A stretch of DNA of 64,000 nt from Methanopyri archaeon (lineage in GTDB: Archaea > JAADCQ01 > Methanopyri > Methanopyrales > Methanopyraceae): positions 1-64,000 of the forward strand of contig JAADCQ010000016.1 of NCBI GenBank assembly GCA_013154335.1, given 5' to 3'. The notes below the pieces were generated by a model. That model saw only the letters and a program-made list of their open reading frames with translations, did no database searches and had not been told where the DNA came from. Below are positions 18,408 through 26,936 of this stretch, piece by piece. The position numbers and the translations under genes are program-made. Each line of letters opens with the position of its first letter. Position 1 is the stretch's first letter.

Positions 18408-19358
18408 ATGTTCGTGGACAGGGAGAAGGTCGAGAAGCTTAGGGAGCTGGAGGAGGAGCTGACACGCGTCCGGGAGGAGTTGGACGAGCTCACGGAGGAG
18501 AGGTCGCGGCTTCTGCGTGAGATAAAGTCGCTCAAGCGCGAGATCAAGGAGGCCAGGGAACGCGCGGCCCGTTACCGGAGCCTGAGGGACGAGAAGAATG
18601 AGCAGGTCAGGAAGCTGGTCGAGGAGGGACGACGGTTCAAGGAGAAAAGGGACGAGTTCAATAAGGTTGTTAAACACCATAAGAAGAAGCGCGATTCGTT
18701 GAACGAGAGGGCCAGGGAACTCGTCAACGAAGCTCTCGAGTACGTTGAGAAGGCGAAAAAACTCAGGTCCAAGGTGAAGGCGAGACCGGGGGAACTCAGA
18801 AGGGAAATAGAGAGGTTAGAGAGAGAACTCCAAACGAAACCAATTAGCCCTAGGAGAGAGGAGGAGATAGCCGAAAAGATAGAAAAGTTGAGAAAACAAC
18901 TCGAGATGTGGGAGAAGGCCAGCGAGTACTCAAGGAAAGCGGATGAGTTGTTCTCGAAGGCAGATGAGTTGAAAGAAAAGGCATCGTTCCACCATGAGCG
19001 TGTCGTAGAAAATGCGAAGAAAGCCGATAAGTATCACGAGAAGATGGTCAAAGCTTTCGAGATGGCTGATGCGATAAGAGAGGAGGCGGATGGTTACCAT
19101 AGGAAGTACGAGGAGGAGATGCTAAAGGTTAGGGATCTGGAGAGAAAGCTCAGAGAGCTGGAGAGAGAGCTCGAGAATTTAGAGCAGAAAATAATGGAGA
19201 AGAGGGCCGAAGAACAGGCTATTCAAGTTAGGATGAAAGATATAGAAAAGAGGATAGTAGATAGGGAGAAGATAGAGGAGATAAAGAAGAAGATGGAGCG
19301 TGGCGAGAAGCTTACATTCGAGGAACTACAGTTGCTTCACGAATACGGAGAGATATAA
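18408..19358 (+). CDS. Coiled-coil protein
   Basis: 316 residues, almost entirely heptad-repeat coiled coil rich in Glu, Lys and Arg, with a short break near residues 125-150 (RPGEL) and a non-coiled tail (LTFEELQLLHEYGEI). There is no signal or membrane segment. Archaea carry similar coiled-coil proteins next to serB, of unknown role; a structural or scaffold function is only a guess. ATG start 18408. From about 18650 to 19340 the gene is much AT-richer than its surroundings while the protein pattern does not change. Confidence 0.85.
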   Translation: MFVDREKVEKLRELEEELTRVREELDELTEERSRLLREIKSLKREIKEARERAARYRSLRDEKNEQVRKLVEEGRRFKEKRDEFNKVVKHHKKKRDSLNERARELVNEALEYVEKAKKLRSKVKARPGELRREIERLERELQTKPISPRREEEIAEKIEKLRKQLEMWEKASEYSRKADELFSKADELKEKASFHHERVVENAKKADKYHEKMVKAFEMADAIREEADGYHRKYEEEMLKVRDLERKLRELERELENLEQKIMEKRAEEQAIQVRMKDIEKRIVDREKIEEIKKKMERGEKLTFEELQLLHEYGEI

Positions 19359-19380
19359 TCATGGGAGTGCACGCGTCGTG

Positions 19381-19884
19381 ATGGTACCCCTCCTGGAAGT
19401 CCTTCTTCACACCGATGGTTCCGTCACCAGGATACTGAAGAGGTTCTTCGACAACGTCGAGGTGAACCCCATAGAGACGGTTACAGTGACCGTGGAGGAC
19501 GAGAAAGCTAAACTCCTCGGCGTACCCGACGGGGACGAGGTTTACCTGCGGAGGGTCGTCATAGAGGCGGACGGCGTGCCGGTGATACTGGCTGAGACCC
19601 TCGCCAGGCCCGACAACCTCCCCGGTAAGATGAAGCGCGAGGTTCTCCAGTCCTCAAAACCCTTGGGAGTCATGATAGAGGAGCACGAGCTCGAGACTAG
19701 ACGCGTCATACTCGAGGTGTTCGAGGCGGAGCTACAACCCAGGGAGATGGGGCTTCTGGGTATCATGGGCCGTGAGACAGTCCCGGCCCGTCGTTACCTG
19801 GTTATCCACAGGGCCACCCCCATGCTCCTCATCACCGAGAAATACAACCCCGACGTCCTCCGCCCGGAGGATGAAGAGGGTTGA
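19381..19884 (+). CDS. DUF98 (chorismate lyase-like) family protein
   Basis: 167 residues. HTDGSVTRILKRFF near the start, a central strand-rich part (VPDGDEVYLRRVVIEADGVP) and RRYLVIHRATPMLLITEKY near the end follow DUF98, related in fold to chorismate pyruvate-lyase and UTRA domains. The natural reaction is not established. ATG 19381 is chosen; a GTG three bases upstream is equally possible. Its stop overlaps the TTG of the phosphoesterase gene by four bases (TTGA). Confidence 0.72.
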   Translation: MVPLLEVLLHTDGSVTRILKRFFDNVEVNPIETVTVTVEDEKAKLLGVPDGDEVYLRRVVIEADGVPVILAETLARPDNLPGKMKREVLQSSKPLGVMIEEHELETRRVILEVFEAELQPREMGLLGIMGRETVPARRYLVIHRATPMLLITEKYNPDVLRPEDEEG

Positions 19885-20702
19885 GGACGCTGGACGAGTT
19901 CATAGGACGTGACGAGATCCACGCCGATAGCGTGCTTGTGGCCTCGGACGTCCACGCCGGCGATGAGTACCAAGGGTTCGATCCTCACGCGTGGGAGACC
20001 GCCTTAGATCTCGCCGAAAAACACGACGTTTTCCTCGTGGTGGGTGATCTACTGGACCCTAGAGCGGACGAGGACGTTGTCACGAGGGTTGCGTCTTCCC
20101 TCTCGGATCTCGACGCGAACACCGTGGTGATCCCCGGGAACCACGACACCCTCGATCACGTTCGGGTCCTGGAGAGGCACGGCGTCGACGTCAGGTTCAG
20201 GAAGTACAGGCGCAGGGGGAGAGGGTGTCCACCGGGCCACTCGGGCCCGTCGCTCGGCGGACCGATCGACTTGGATTTGGGTGTCTCTTTCCTCGTGGTC
20301 CACGGGCACGAACCGTGCGGGGAACTCGGTTTGGAACCGATGGAGGCGGAGAACCCCGTGGCGAAGTCGTCCCCCATGCCGAAGCGGGATCAGATCCTGG
20401 ACAACTACGCTTGCAGGCTGTACGAGATCCCGGGAAGGATGAGAGAGATAGCTCGCTCCGTGGACGCCGAGGTCGTCGTAACCGGTCACACGCACTGCAG
20501 GTTCCTAGGTTCGGAGGAGGGGACCCTCCTCGTTAACGTGGGTACCACGGCGTGCCCGGCCACATGCGCGACGTGCATGGACCCCCTCAACGTCTTCAAC
20601 GTGTGCAGGATCAGGGTTCGAAGTGAGAAGTTGGAGGCCAAGATCATCAACCTCGTCGAAGGCCGGGTGATCGAGCGTGAGGAGGTCGGGGTTGAGCGCT
20701 GA
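19881..20702 (+). CDS. Calcineurin-like metallophosphoesterase
   Basis: 273 residues. The metal-binding motifs are in order: ASDVHAGDEY, VGDLLDP, PGNHDT, VVHGHEP and TGHTHCR. A cysteine-rich tail CPATCATCMDPLNVFNVC is unusual for the family and could bind an extra metal. The loop after PGNHDT carries basic residues (RKYRRRGRG). Substrate is unknown; nucleic acid or nucleotide is plausible. TTG start, coupled to the DUF98 gene, and it overlaps aroE by 11 bases. Confidence 0.82.
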   Translation: MRTLDEFIGRDEIHADSVLVASDVHAGDEYQGFDPHAWETALDLAEKHDVFLVVGDLLDPRADEDVVTRVASSLSDLDANTVVIPGNHDTLDHVRVLERHGVDVRFRKYRRRGRGCPPGHSGPSLGGPIDLDLGVSFLVVHGHEPCGELGLEPMEAENPVAKSSPMPKRDQILDNYACRLYEIPGRMREIARSVDAEVVVTGHTHCRFLGSEEGTLLVNVGTTACPATCATCMDPLNVFNVCRIRVRSEKLEAKIINLVEGRVIEREEVGVER

Positions 20703-21558
20703 GACGGAACTGGTCGGGTTGATAGGGCACCCCGTAGAACATTCCCTGTCCCCGGTCATGCACAACGCCGCCTTCGAGGAGAAGGGACTGGACTACGTGT
20801 ACCTCGCGTTCGACGTCCCCCCGGACAGTTTGAAGGAGGCCGTGCTCGGTGCCAGGGCGCTCGGTATAGTCGGTTTGAACGTCACTATCCCGCATAAGGT
20901 GGCCGTCATGGACCTCTGCGACGAGCTGGACAGGGACGCCGAGCTCATCGGGGCCGTTAACACGTTGAGGTTCTCCGAGGGCTCCATCGAGGGGTACAAC
21001 ACGGACGGTGAGGGGTTCCTCAGGGCATTAAGGGAGGAGGCCGGGTTCGAACCGAAAGGCGCGAAATGCGTGGTTCTAGGGGCGGGGGGCGCGGCCAGGG
21101 CCGTGGTGTTCAAGCTCGGTGACGAGGGCGCTTCGGAGATCGTCATAGCGAACAGGACCCCGGAAAAGGCCGTGAAACTCGCCGAGGAGGTGTCGGAAAG
21201 GCTCGGAGTTGAGGCCAAGGGCACCGGGCTCGATAAGGAGACGCTCGAAGAGGAGTTGAGAGACGCCGATCTCCTCGTCGACGCCACGCCGGTAGGCATG
21301 TATCCGAACGTCGACGAGCCTCCTTTGGTCACGGCGGACATGATGCATCCCGACCTCATCGTTAACGATCTCGTTTACAATCCACCCAAGACAAGGTTGC
21401 TGGAGGAGGCCGAAAAGGCGGGAGCCACCCCCGTCAGCGGCGTCGGGATGTTGGTCCATCAGGGTGCCCTGGCCTTCGAGATATGGACCGGTGAGGAGGC
21501 ACCCGTCGACGTGATGAGGCGGGCCGTGTTGGAAGCCCTCGGTCGGGATCGTTGCTGA
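20692..21558 (+). CDS. aroE: Shikimate dehydrogenase
   Basis: 288 residues. HSLSPVMHNAAF binds shikimate, NVTIPHKV carries the catalytic Lys, YNTDGEG the Asp, and GAGGAARAV the NADP loop, with basic NRTPEK after strand 2 for the NADP phosphate. It reduces 3-dehydroshikimate in the shikimate pathway. The TTG at 20692, behind GTGAGGAGGTC, is preferred to the upstream GTG, which itself lies in that SD. It ends 41 bases before ftr. Confidence 0.95.
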   Translation: MSAETELVGLIGHPVEHSLSPVMHNAAFEEKGLDYVYLAFDVPPDSLKEAVLGARALGIVGLNVTIPHKVAVMDLCDELDRDAELIGAVNTLRFSEGSIEGYNTDGEGFLRALREEAGFEPKGAKCVVLGAGGAARAVVFKLGDEGASEIVIANRTPEKAVKLAEEVSERLGVEAKGTGLDKETLEEELRDADLLVDATPVGMYPNVDEPPLVTADMMHPDLIVNDLVYNPPKTRLLEEAEKAGATPVSGVGMLVHQGALAFEIWTGEEAPVDVMRRAVLEALGRDRC

Positions 21559-21599
21559 TTTAAGCGGATCCGGAAGCCGGGCGCCGGGGGTGATCCCCC
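21558..21599 (+). promoter_or_regulatory. ftr leader: TATA-like box and SD in a hairpin
   Basis: ATTTAAGCG (21558-21566) is a possible TATA box about 35 bases before the start. GGGGG-TGAT-CCCCC (21586-21599) is a perfect 5-bp hairpin abutting the ftr ATG. It contains the ideal SD GGGGGTGATC, so folding would hide the ribosome site. Confidence 0.45.
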
Positions 21600-22493
21600 A
21601 TGGAGATAAACGGTGTCGAGATCGAGGACACGTTCGCCGAGGCTTTCGAGTTCAGGGTCGCCAGGATCCTCATAACGGCCGCCACCAAGAGGTGGGCGCG
21701 CGTGGCGGCCCGCGAGACCACGGGTTACGGCACATCCGTCATCATGTGTCCGGCCGAGGCCGGTATCGACAAGGGCTTCGTCGATCCTCAAGACACGCCC
21801 GACGGTAGACCAGGCGTCATCGTGATGATAGGTCACAACGACGAGGAGCAGCTGGCCGAGGAGCTTCTCCACAGGATCGGCCAGTGCGTCATGACCGCGC
21901 CCACGGCCAACGCGTTCGATGCCATGCCGGAGGACGCCGAGGTCGTGGGAAGCGACAGGGTGGGGTACAAGCTGAGTTTCTTCGGTGATGGGTACCAAGA
22001 GGAAGATGAGATCGACGGTAGGAAGGTCTGGAAGGTCCCGATAGTCGAGGGAGAGTTCATCGTAGAGGACGAGTTCAAGATAGCCAAAGGAGTCGCCGGC
22101 GGCAACTTCTACATCATGGCGGAGAGCCAGCCGGCGGCCCTTCAGGCGGCCGAGGCGGCCGTGGACGCCATAAGGAAGGTTTCGAAGGTTTACACCCCGT
22201 TCCCGGGCGGGATAGTGGCCTCCGCGTCCAAGGTGGGTTCGAAGCAGTACGACTTCCTGCCCGCGTCGACGAACGACGCCTACTGTCCGACCGTTGAGGA
22301 CAACGAGCTGCCGGAAGGCGTCAAGAGCGTGTACGAGATCGTGATAAACGGCCTGTCGGAGGACGCCGTCAAGGAGGCCATGAGGGTAGGGATCGAAGCC
22401 GCGTGCACCCAGCCGGGTGTCGTGAAGATCAGTGCGGGTAACTTCGGCGGCGAGCTGGGACAGTACGAGATCCACCTACACGACCTGTTCTAA
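21600..22493 (+). CDS. ftr: Formylmethanofuran--tetrahydromethanopterin formyltransferase
   Basis: 297 residues, the family length. It starts MEINGVEIEDTFAEAF and has GYGTSVIMCPAEAG, FFGDGYQEED, FIMAES-like NFYIMAESQPAAL and the acidic surface typical of the salt-adapted Methanopyrus enzyme. It transfers the formyl group from formylmethanofuran to tetrahydromethanopterin, the second step of CO2 reduction to methane. Two methanofuran biosynthesis genes lie about 1.1 kb downstream. The end overlaps the convergent YcaO gene by 18 bases. Confidence 0.97.
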   Translation: MEINGVEIEDTFAEAFEFRVARILITAATKRWARVAARETTGYGTSVIMCPAEAGIDKGFVDPQDTPDGRPGVIVMIGHNDEEQLAEELLHRIGQCVMTAPTANAFDAMPEDAEVVGSDRVGYKLSFFGDGYQEEDEIDGRKVWKVPIVEGEFIVEDEFKIAKGVAGGNFYIMAESQPAALQAAEAAVDAIRKVSKVYTPFPGGIVASASKVGSKQYDFLPASTNDAYCPTVEDNELPEGVKSVYEIVINGLSEDAVKEAMRVGIEAACTQPGVVKISAGNFGGELGQYEIHLHDLF

Positions 22494-23612
22494 CGCCCTC
22501 CGGGTTCCCCTTCTCCCTCTCACCCCGTCCACCGCCGTCTCGAGGGCGCCTATCACCCTGACCCTCACCACGTGCACCCCTTCGAAGCGATCCGGCAGAT
22601 CGGCGACGAGCACGGGACCTCCTAGACCCTCGCAGGTCCTGTCCACGAGCCAGTTCAACAGGCTCTCAACGTCGTCGAAGTTCTTCCTCTCCAGGTCATC
22701 GATGTGGACGGTCTCGGACGTCTTGAACCAATGCGCGTTCATCCTCCTGAACCTCTCAGGCGTGAGCTTCTCCTCTAAAATGTCCCTCAACTCCGGGGAC
22801 ATGGTCTTCCTGACGGGACTCTCGATGCCGAGTCTGTTCAACTCAAACCCTTGGAGCGATTCGAGAACAGCCCTCACGGCCGCCATCTCGGGGATCGGGG
22901 ACGCGCCCATCCCCATCACCGTGGTATCCGGGTCGCCCGTGTCCAACACCGCTCCTACGACGTGGACGCCCTCGACCCTACTGGGGAGCAAACGGAGGTT
23001 CGGCCTGTAACCGGTCACGGCCTCCACCGAGTCGACGACTTTTTCCACGTCGGTTCCGGTCACGTCGAGTTGCTCCACCGGGGCTCTCCTCTCCTCGTGC
23101 ACCGACCATGCGTCGCGCTCGATGACCTCGAGGAGTCCTTGAACGATCGCTTCGTTCCGAGTCCTCCCTGCCGCTAACCCGTTAGTGTGGGTGGGGGCGA
23201 TCGCCTCGGGTACGGGGTGGAACACCTCCTCGACCGGTATCTGAACGTGCTCCCCGTCGGGCAGTGTAAGGGCATCCACCCAGCGGTTCGGTTCCCCTCT
23301 GTAGGCCTCCGGGTACGGGTTGACGGGATCGTCGGGGTCTCGGATGACCCGAGATTCGTCGTATCGACATCGATCGCGTTCCACGGCCTCCATCACGCCG
23401 GATACCCTGGCTTGCGTCTTCGACGTGCCTTTGCCCGCGTGATGTTTTCCTTTCCCGTTCCGGAAGACGACGACGTGCGCGTCGCCCTCGCCCCGTTCCG
23501 AAACGGGTTTTAGACCCAGCTCACGGTCGATCCCGGTGCTCTCGATGAATTCGAGGGTTTCTTCCGGTCGCTCCGAGCGGAAGCCCTCCACGGCGTACGT
23601 TATCTTCGGCAG
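22476..23612 (-). CDS. YcaO protein, methanogenesis marker 1 (McrA thioglycine formation)
   Basis: About 378 residues. KGTSKTQARVSGVMEAVERD and GLAAGRTRNEAIVQGLLEVIERDAW (in parts: GLAAGRTRNEA, LLEVIERDAW) are the ATP/Mg-binding motifs of YcaO. The match is to the methanogen group that, often with TfuA, converts a glycine of McrA to thioglycine. TfuA is not adjacent. The first canonical start is a GTG at 23591, but family members have a strand before it. A CTG at 23612, with GGGGGA seven bases upstream, would restore KITYA. It is divergent from mfnD. Confidence 0.87.
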   Translation of the reverse strand: MPKITYAVEGFRSERPEETLEFIESTGIDRELGLKPVSERGEGDAHVVVFRNGKGKHHAGKGTSKTQARVSGVMEAVERDRCRYDESRVIRDPDDPVNPYPEAYRGEPNRWVDALTLPDGEHVQIPVEEVFHPVPEAIAPTHTNGLAAGRTRNEAIVQGLLEVIERDAWSVHEERRAPVEQLDVTGTDVEKVVDSVEAVTGYRPNLRLLPSRVEGVHVVGAVLDTGDPDTTVMGMGASPIPEMAAVRAVLESLQGFELNRLGIESPVRKTMSPELRDILEEKLTPERFRRMNAHWFKTSETVHIDDLERKNFDDVESLLNWLVDRTCEGLGGPVLVADLPDRFEGVHVVRVRVIGALETAVDGVRGRRGTRRALEQVV

Positions 23613-23626
23613 GGGAGTTTCCCCCT

Positions 23627-24580
23627 TTGGCTGTGCTGGTGTACGAACACGCCGTAGCCACGGGCGATCGGAGGCTATTACCTGAGGGTTCCGCTATGGC
23701 GGAAGCCTTGGCCATGGCGTTGTCCGAAGCCGGTGAGAGGCCGGTGATCCCTGCGGCCGAGGGGGTGGGACTCCGTTGGGGTGTCGTGGTCAGGAGCCTG
23801 GAGGAAGCGTTGGACATGTGCGACGGTGCCGTCGTCGTAGCCCCTGAGGATGACGACGTGCTGGCCGGTGTCATCGAAGAACTCTCGGAAGCGGGGTTGC
23901 GCGTGTACGGTCCGGATCCCGACGCCGTCAGGATCGCCGCCGACAAGGTGGAGACGAAGGGTAGGCTGAAAGAGGCCGGTCTCAGGGTGCCGCCCGAGGA
24001 TGGTGAGTGTCTCGTGGTCAAGCCGAGGGGTTCCTGTGGTAGCGAGGGGGTGATCATGAGCTTGGAGGACGGCGTGAACGGTGACGACGTCCTGATCGAG
24101 GGGTTGGTGGCGGGGCCCAAGTGCAGCGTGTTGGCGTGTCGGTGGGGGGGCGATGTCGGCGTTCTGGCGGTCAACGACCAGGTGATGGTCGAGGCCGCGG
24201 GTCACATGATCTACGTCGGAGGGGTCACGCCCTCCGCGTTTCTCGGCGTGGAGGATGCTAGGTCTTTAGCGGTGACCGTGGGAGATGCCTTAGGTCTTGA
24301 CGGGGTATTCGGTGTGGACTTAGTGGTGACTAAAAGTGGCCCGGTGGTGCTCGAGGTCAACCCGAGGCCCACGACCCCTATCGTGGCCGCGGCTTCGGAG
24401 GATCCCGAATCCGTGGCATCTTCCCTGTTGGGGGACCCGAGGGACGTGTCCTACGAGTCCTCTTACCTGTACGTTCACGGGGGGCTCTCCGCGCTGACGG
24501 AGATGATTATGGATAGGATGGACGTGGAAGCCTCGGAGACCTTGAAGATAGGCGGTCTTCGAGTCGTCGAAATACGGTGA
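23627..24580 (+). CDS. mfnD: ATP-grasp enzyme, probable tyramine--L-glutamate ligase
   Basis: 317 residues. An N-terminal pre-ATP-grasp region is followed by the grasp domain: DKVETKGRLKEAGLRVP, VVKPRGSCGSEGV (phosphate loop Lys) and VFGVDLVV...VLEVNPRPTTPIV with the metal-binding Glu and Asn. This matches archaeal MfnD, which joins tyramine to glutamate in methanofuran synthesis. The gene overlaps mfnF by four or more bases and is near ftr, which uses formylmethanofuran. TTG start at 23627; a GTG six bases later is possible. Confidence 0.8.
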   Translation: MAVLVYEHAVATGDRRLLPEGSAMAEALAMALSEAGERPVIPAAEGVGLRWGVVVRSLEEALDMCDGAVVVAPEDDDVLAGVIEELSEAGLRVYGPDPDAVRIAADKVETKGRLKEAGLRVPPEDGECLVVKPRGSCGSEGVIMSLEDGVNGDDVLIEGLVAGPKCSVLACRWGGDVGVLAVNDQVMVEAAGHMIYVGGVTPSAFLGVEDARSLAVTVGDALGLDGVFGVDLVVTKSGPVVLEVNPRPTTPIVAAASEDPESVASSLLGDPRDVSYESSYLYVHGGLSALTEMIMDRMDVEASETLKIGGLRVVEIR

Positions 24581-24603
24581 CACGTCCGGGGTTGGTGTTA
24601 CGG

Positions 24604-25635
24604 ATGGCTGACAAGATCATGGGGCTGGACGTGGGAGGGGCCCACACGGATGCGGCCCTGGTAAGGTTGAGGGACGAGGGGATGGTCGTGGAAGACACCG
24701 AGAGGATCTACCTGCCGCTGTGGAAGAAGCGCAACCATCACAGGCTGGAGAGGCTCATCAGGAAGTTGGCCAGACGCTGGCGTCCGGACGCGGTCGGACT
24801 GACGATGTCCGGGGAGCTGGCCGACGCTTTCCCGACGAGGAAGGACGGTGTCGAGTTCATAGTCAAGGCGACGAGGCGAGCGACGAGACGGGACGTGTTC
24901 GTGGTAACGTCCGAGGGGGAGCTTGTGGATCCGGAGGAGGCGGTGGCGGAATGGAGGAAGGTGGCGGGGGCGAACTGGAGGGCCTCGTCCGAGTTACTGG
25001 CCAGCGTGCACGGTGAGGATGAAGATTTCGTATTTTGTGACTTCGGCTCGACTACTTTAGACATAATACCTATAATGGAGGGAGAAGTAAAAGCTAAGGG
25101 TAGAACGGACTACGAAAGGCTTAAGCATGGCGAGCTAGTTTACGTGGGTTTCCTTAGAACTCCTTTGTCCTACTTGTTGGATAGAGTGATTATAGACGGT
25201 AACGTAGTGGAGGTATCTTACGAATACTTTTCAATAGTAGCGGATGCATTAACGGTGCTGGGTATAATAGGTGAGGATGAGTACACCGTCGAGACGCCGG
25301 ACGGTAGGGGTAAGTCGTACGAGGAGTGCGCCAGGAGACTGGCTAGGGTCGTTTGCTCGGACCCGGAGGAGATAGGGGAGGAGGGGGTCATCGAGATAGC
25401 GAAACAGGCGTTCAAGGAGTTGTTCGGTAGGGTGTTCAAGCACGTGCAGAGGAAGGTTAGGGAGACGGGGGTCGAGCACGCCGTCACGGCGGGGTCGGGC
25501 GAGGAGGTTCTCACGGAGGTCTTCAAGAGGTTGGACGTGGAAACCACGGGGTTCGACGATGTCTTCGGCGAGGGTGCCGAGGTGGCTCCCGCGGTCGGGG
25601 CCGCTTACTTGACCGCGGTGAACCTCAGGGGTTGA
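24604..25635 (+). CDS. mfnF: ASKHA-fold methanofuran biosynthesis protein, probable MfnF
   Basis: 343 residues. MGLDVGGAHTDAALV is the first phosphate-binding motif, FCDFGSTTLDIIPI the second, and TAGSGEEVLTEVF the adenosine motif of the hydantoinase/ASKHA group known as H4MPT-linked C1 transfer pathway protein. MfnF condenses the furan methylphosphate unit with gamma-glutamyltyramine in methanofuran synthesis. Pairing with mfnD supports this. The ATG at 24604 is preferred to the GTG at 24577. Bases 25021-25260 fall to about 42% GC by hand count, against 68% in the 60 bases before, without any change in protein quality. Confidence 0.8.
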   Translation: MADKIMGLDVGGAHTDAALVRLRDEGMVVEDTERIYLPLWKKRNHHRLERLIRKLARRWRPDAVGLTMSGELADAFPTRKDGVEFIVKATRRATRRDVFVVTSEGELVDPEEAVAEWRKVAGANWRASSELLASVHGEDEDFVFCDFGSTTLDIIPIMEGEVKAKGRTDYERLKHGELVYVGFLRTPLSYLLDRVIIDGNVVEVSYEYFSIVADALTVLGIIGEDEYTVETPDGRGKSYEECARRLARVVCSDPEEIGEEGVIEIAKQAFKELFGRVFKHVQRKVRETGVEHAVTAGSGEEVLTEVFKRLDVETTGFDDVFGEGAEVAPAVGAAYLTAVNLRG

Positions 25636-26140
25636 CCTCCACCCTGGGTAGCGACTTCTTGGCCAGTTTGAGGTACCTGCGCGTCGGTTCTCGGATAAGT
25701 TTCTCCACCCTGTCCTCCGTCAGGTACCCTATCCTCTTGGCCGGGACCCCGGCCCACACCTCGTAACTCTTGACTTCGGTGCCCTCCGTGACGACGGCTC
25801 CCGCGGCCACCACGGAACACTCTTCGATGACGACCCCGTTCATGACGGTCGCGTTCATCCCGATGAGAACGTCGGTTTCGATGGTGGCGCCGTGGATGAC
25901 CGCCCCGTGTCCTATGGACACGTCCTTCGCTATCTCCACCTCGTAGCCCGGGGACGTGTGGATTACCACGTTGTCTTGGACGTTGGTTCGCCTCCCTATC
26001 CTCACGGGTTCCAAGTCGCCCCTGATCACGGCACCTGGCCACAGGTTCACGTCCCTACCCAACTCGACGCGACCCATGACGGTCACGGTGGGATGTGCGT
26101 AGATCCCATCCTCTATCTCGACTTCTCCGGACACGTACAA
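25625..26140 (-). CDS. Gamma-carbonic-anhydrase-like hexapeptide-repeat protein
   Basis: About 171 residues of left-handed beta helix. VNLWPGAVIRGDLEPVRIG, TNVQDNVVIH, IGHGAVIHGATI and IGMNATVMNGVVI give the hexapeptide turns with three candidate zinc His (in VIHTS, GHGAVIHG). It resembles the Cam/CamH/YrdA group; CO2 hydration is possible but unproven. The TTG at 26140 behind GGGGTGATC is an excellent start; a GTG at 26179 is less likely. It overlaps the convergent mfnF by 11 bases. Confidence 0.85.
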   Translation of the reverse strand: MYVSGEVEIEDGIYAHPTVTVMGRVELGRDVNLWPGAVIRGDLEPVRIGRRTNVQDNVVIHTSPGYEVEIAKDVSIGHGAVIHGATIETDVLIGMNATVMNGVVIEECSVVAAGAVVTEGTEVKSYEVWAGVPAKRIGYLTEDRVEKLIREPTRRYLKLAKKSLPRVEVNP

Positions 26141-26183
26141 CGTTAGATCACCCCGATCGGAACATCGGAAGCATCGCACAAGT

Positions 26184-26933
26184 TCAAAGTAATTCGAACG
26201 TGTATCCCGTTCTATGACTGACCTCTGATTCCCACTTCATCACGTCAACTACGTTCACTGGAAACAACCACTTTCTGTCCTTATCGAACACATCTTTGAT
26301 CATCCTTCTCAACGTTTTGGATATCTTAACTTTCTCGCCTCCGACCACCATGGTCCTATCGTCCAGATCGACGTTGTCGACGGTCACCGATAGCACCTGG
26401 AGACAGTCCCTCCCCGTCTCCAACATCGTGGAGAGAACGGGGAGGAAGAAACGGTACTTGCCGCCTCGGTCGCTGAGGTCCACCGCCAACACCAGCAACT
26501 CGCCCATTCTGATGTCGACGGTCAACGCGTCGGAGTCGTCCAAGGCCCCCCACCTGAAAGGCATCTCCGGCTTGTCATCGTAGTACTTGGAGAGGTCCGA
26601 GTAGTGCTCCATCACCAGGGTCCTCAGACCGTCGTCGGTGACGACCGACGATACGGGCTCGTCGCCGAACCCCCGGAACACGCTCACGAACTCGGTGATG
26701 ATGGGTCGGGGTAGGAACCTTCCCGTCCTGTGCCTCACGTAGGGCTCGGCGGTTTTCTCGAGTGGTTCCTCGGTCACGTCGCTGGCCGGTGTGTCGGGGA
26801 AGGCCGCCCTGAGTATCGCCGACATGACCACGTATGCGAACATGTGGAAACCGGTGACCATGGTGGTGTAGCGTTTCTTCACCAGCGACCTGAGGAACCT
26901 CCTCATTGAAGTCTCCAGATCACTCACAGTCAA
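26184..26933 (-). CDS. Hypothetical protein
   Basis: 249 residues, TTG start three bases after the aspartokinase stop. I do not recognise it. The N-terminus is basic and helical (RRFLRSLVKKRYTTMV) with one hydrophobic stretch (FHMFAYVVMSAIL, about 29-41). The rest is a soluble alpha/beta mixture with DVIMGELLVLAVDLS-like strands and a basic C-terminal part. It could be a peripheral membrane protein. The last 100 bases (26180-26300) are AT-rich. Confidence 0.6.
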   Translation of the reverse strand: MTVSDLETSMRRFLRSLVKKRYTTMVTGFHMFAYVVMSAILRAAFPDTPASDVTEEPLEKTAEPYVRHRTGRFLPRPIITEFVSVFRGFGDEPVSSVVTDDGLRTLVMEHYSDLSKYYDDKPEMPFRWGALDDSDALTVDIRMGELLVLAVDLSDRGGKYRFFLPVLSTMLETGRDCLQVLSVTVDNVDLDDRTMVVGGEKVKISKTLRRMIKDVFDKDRKWLFPVNVVDVMKWESEVSHRTGYTFELL

Positions 26934-26936
26934 AAC

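Noticed and set aside
23627-24580. TfuA as the neighbour of YcaO
   Set aside because: The gene has clear ATP-grasp motifs and fits MfnD; TfuA lacks these.
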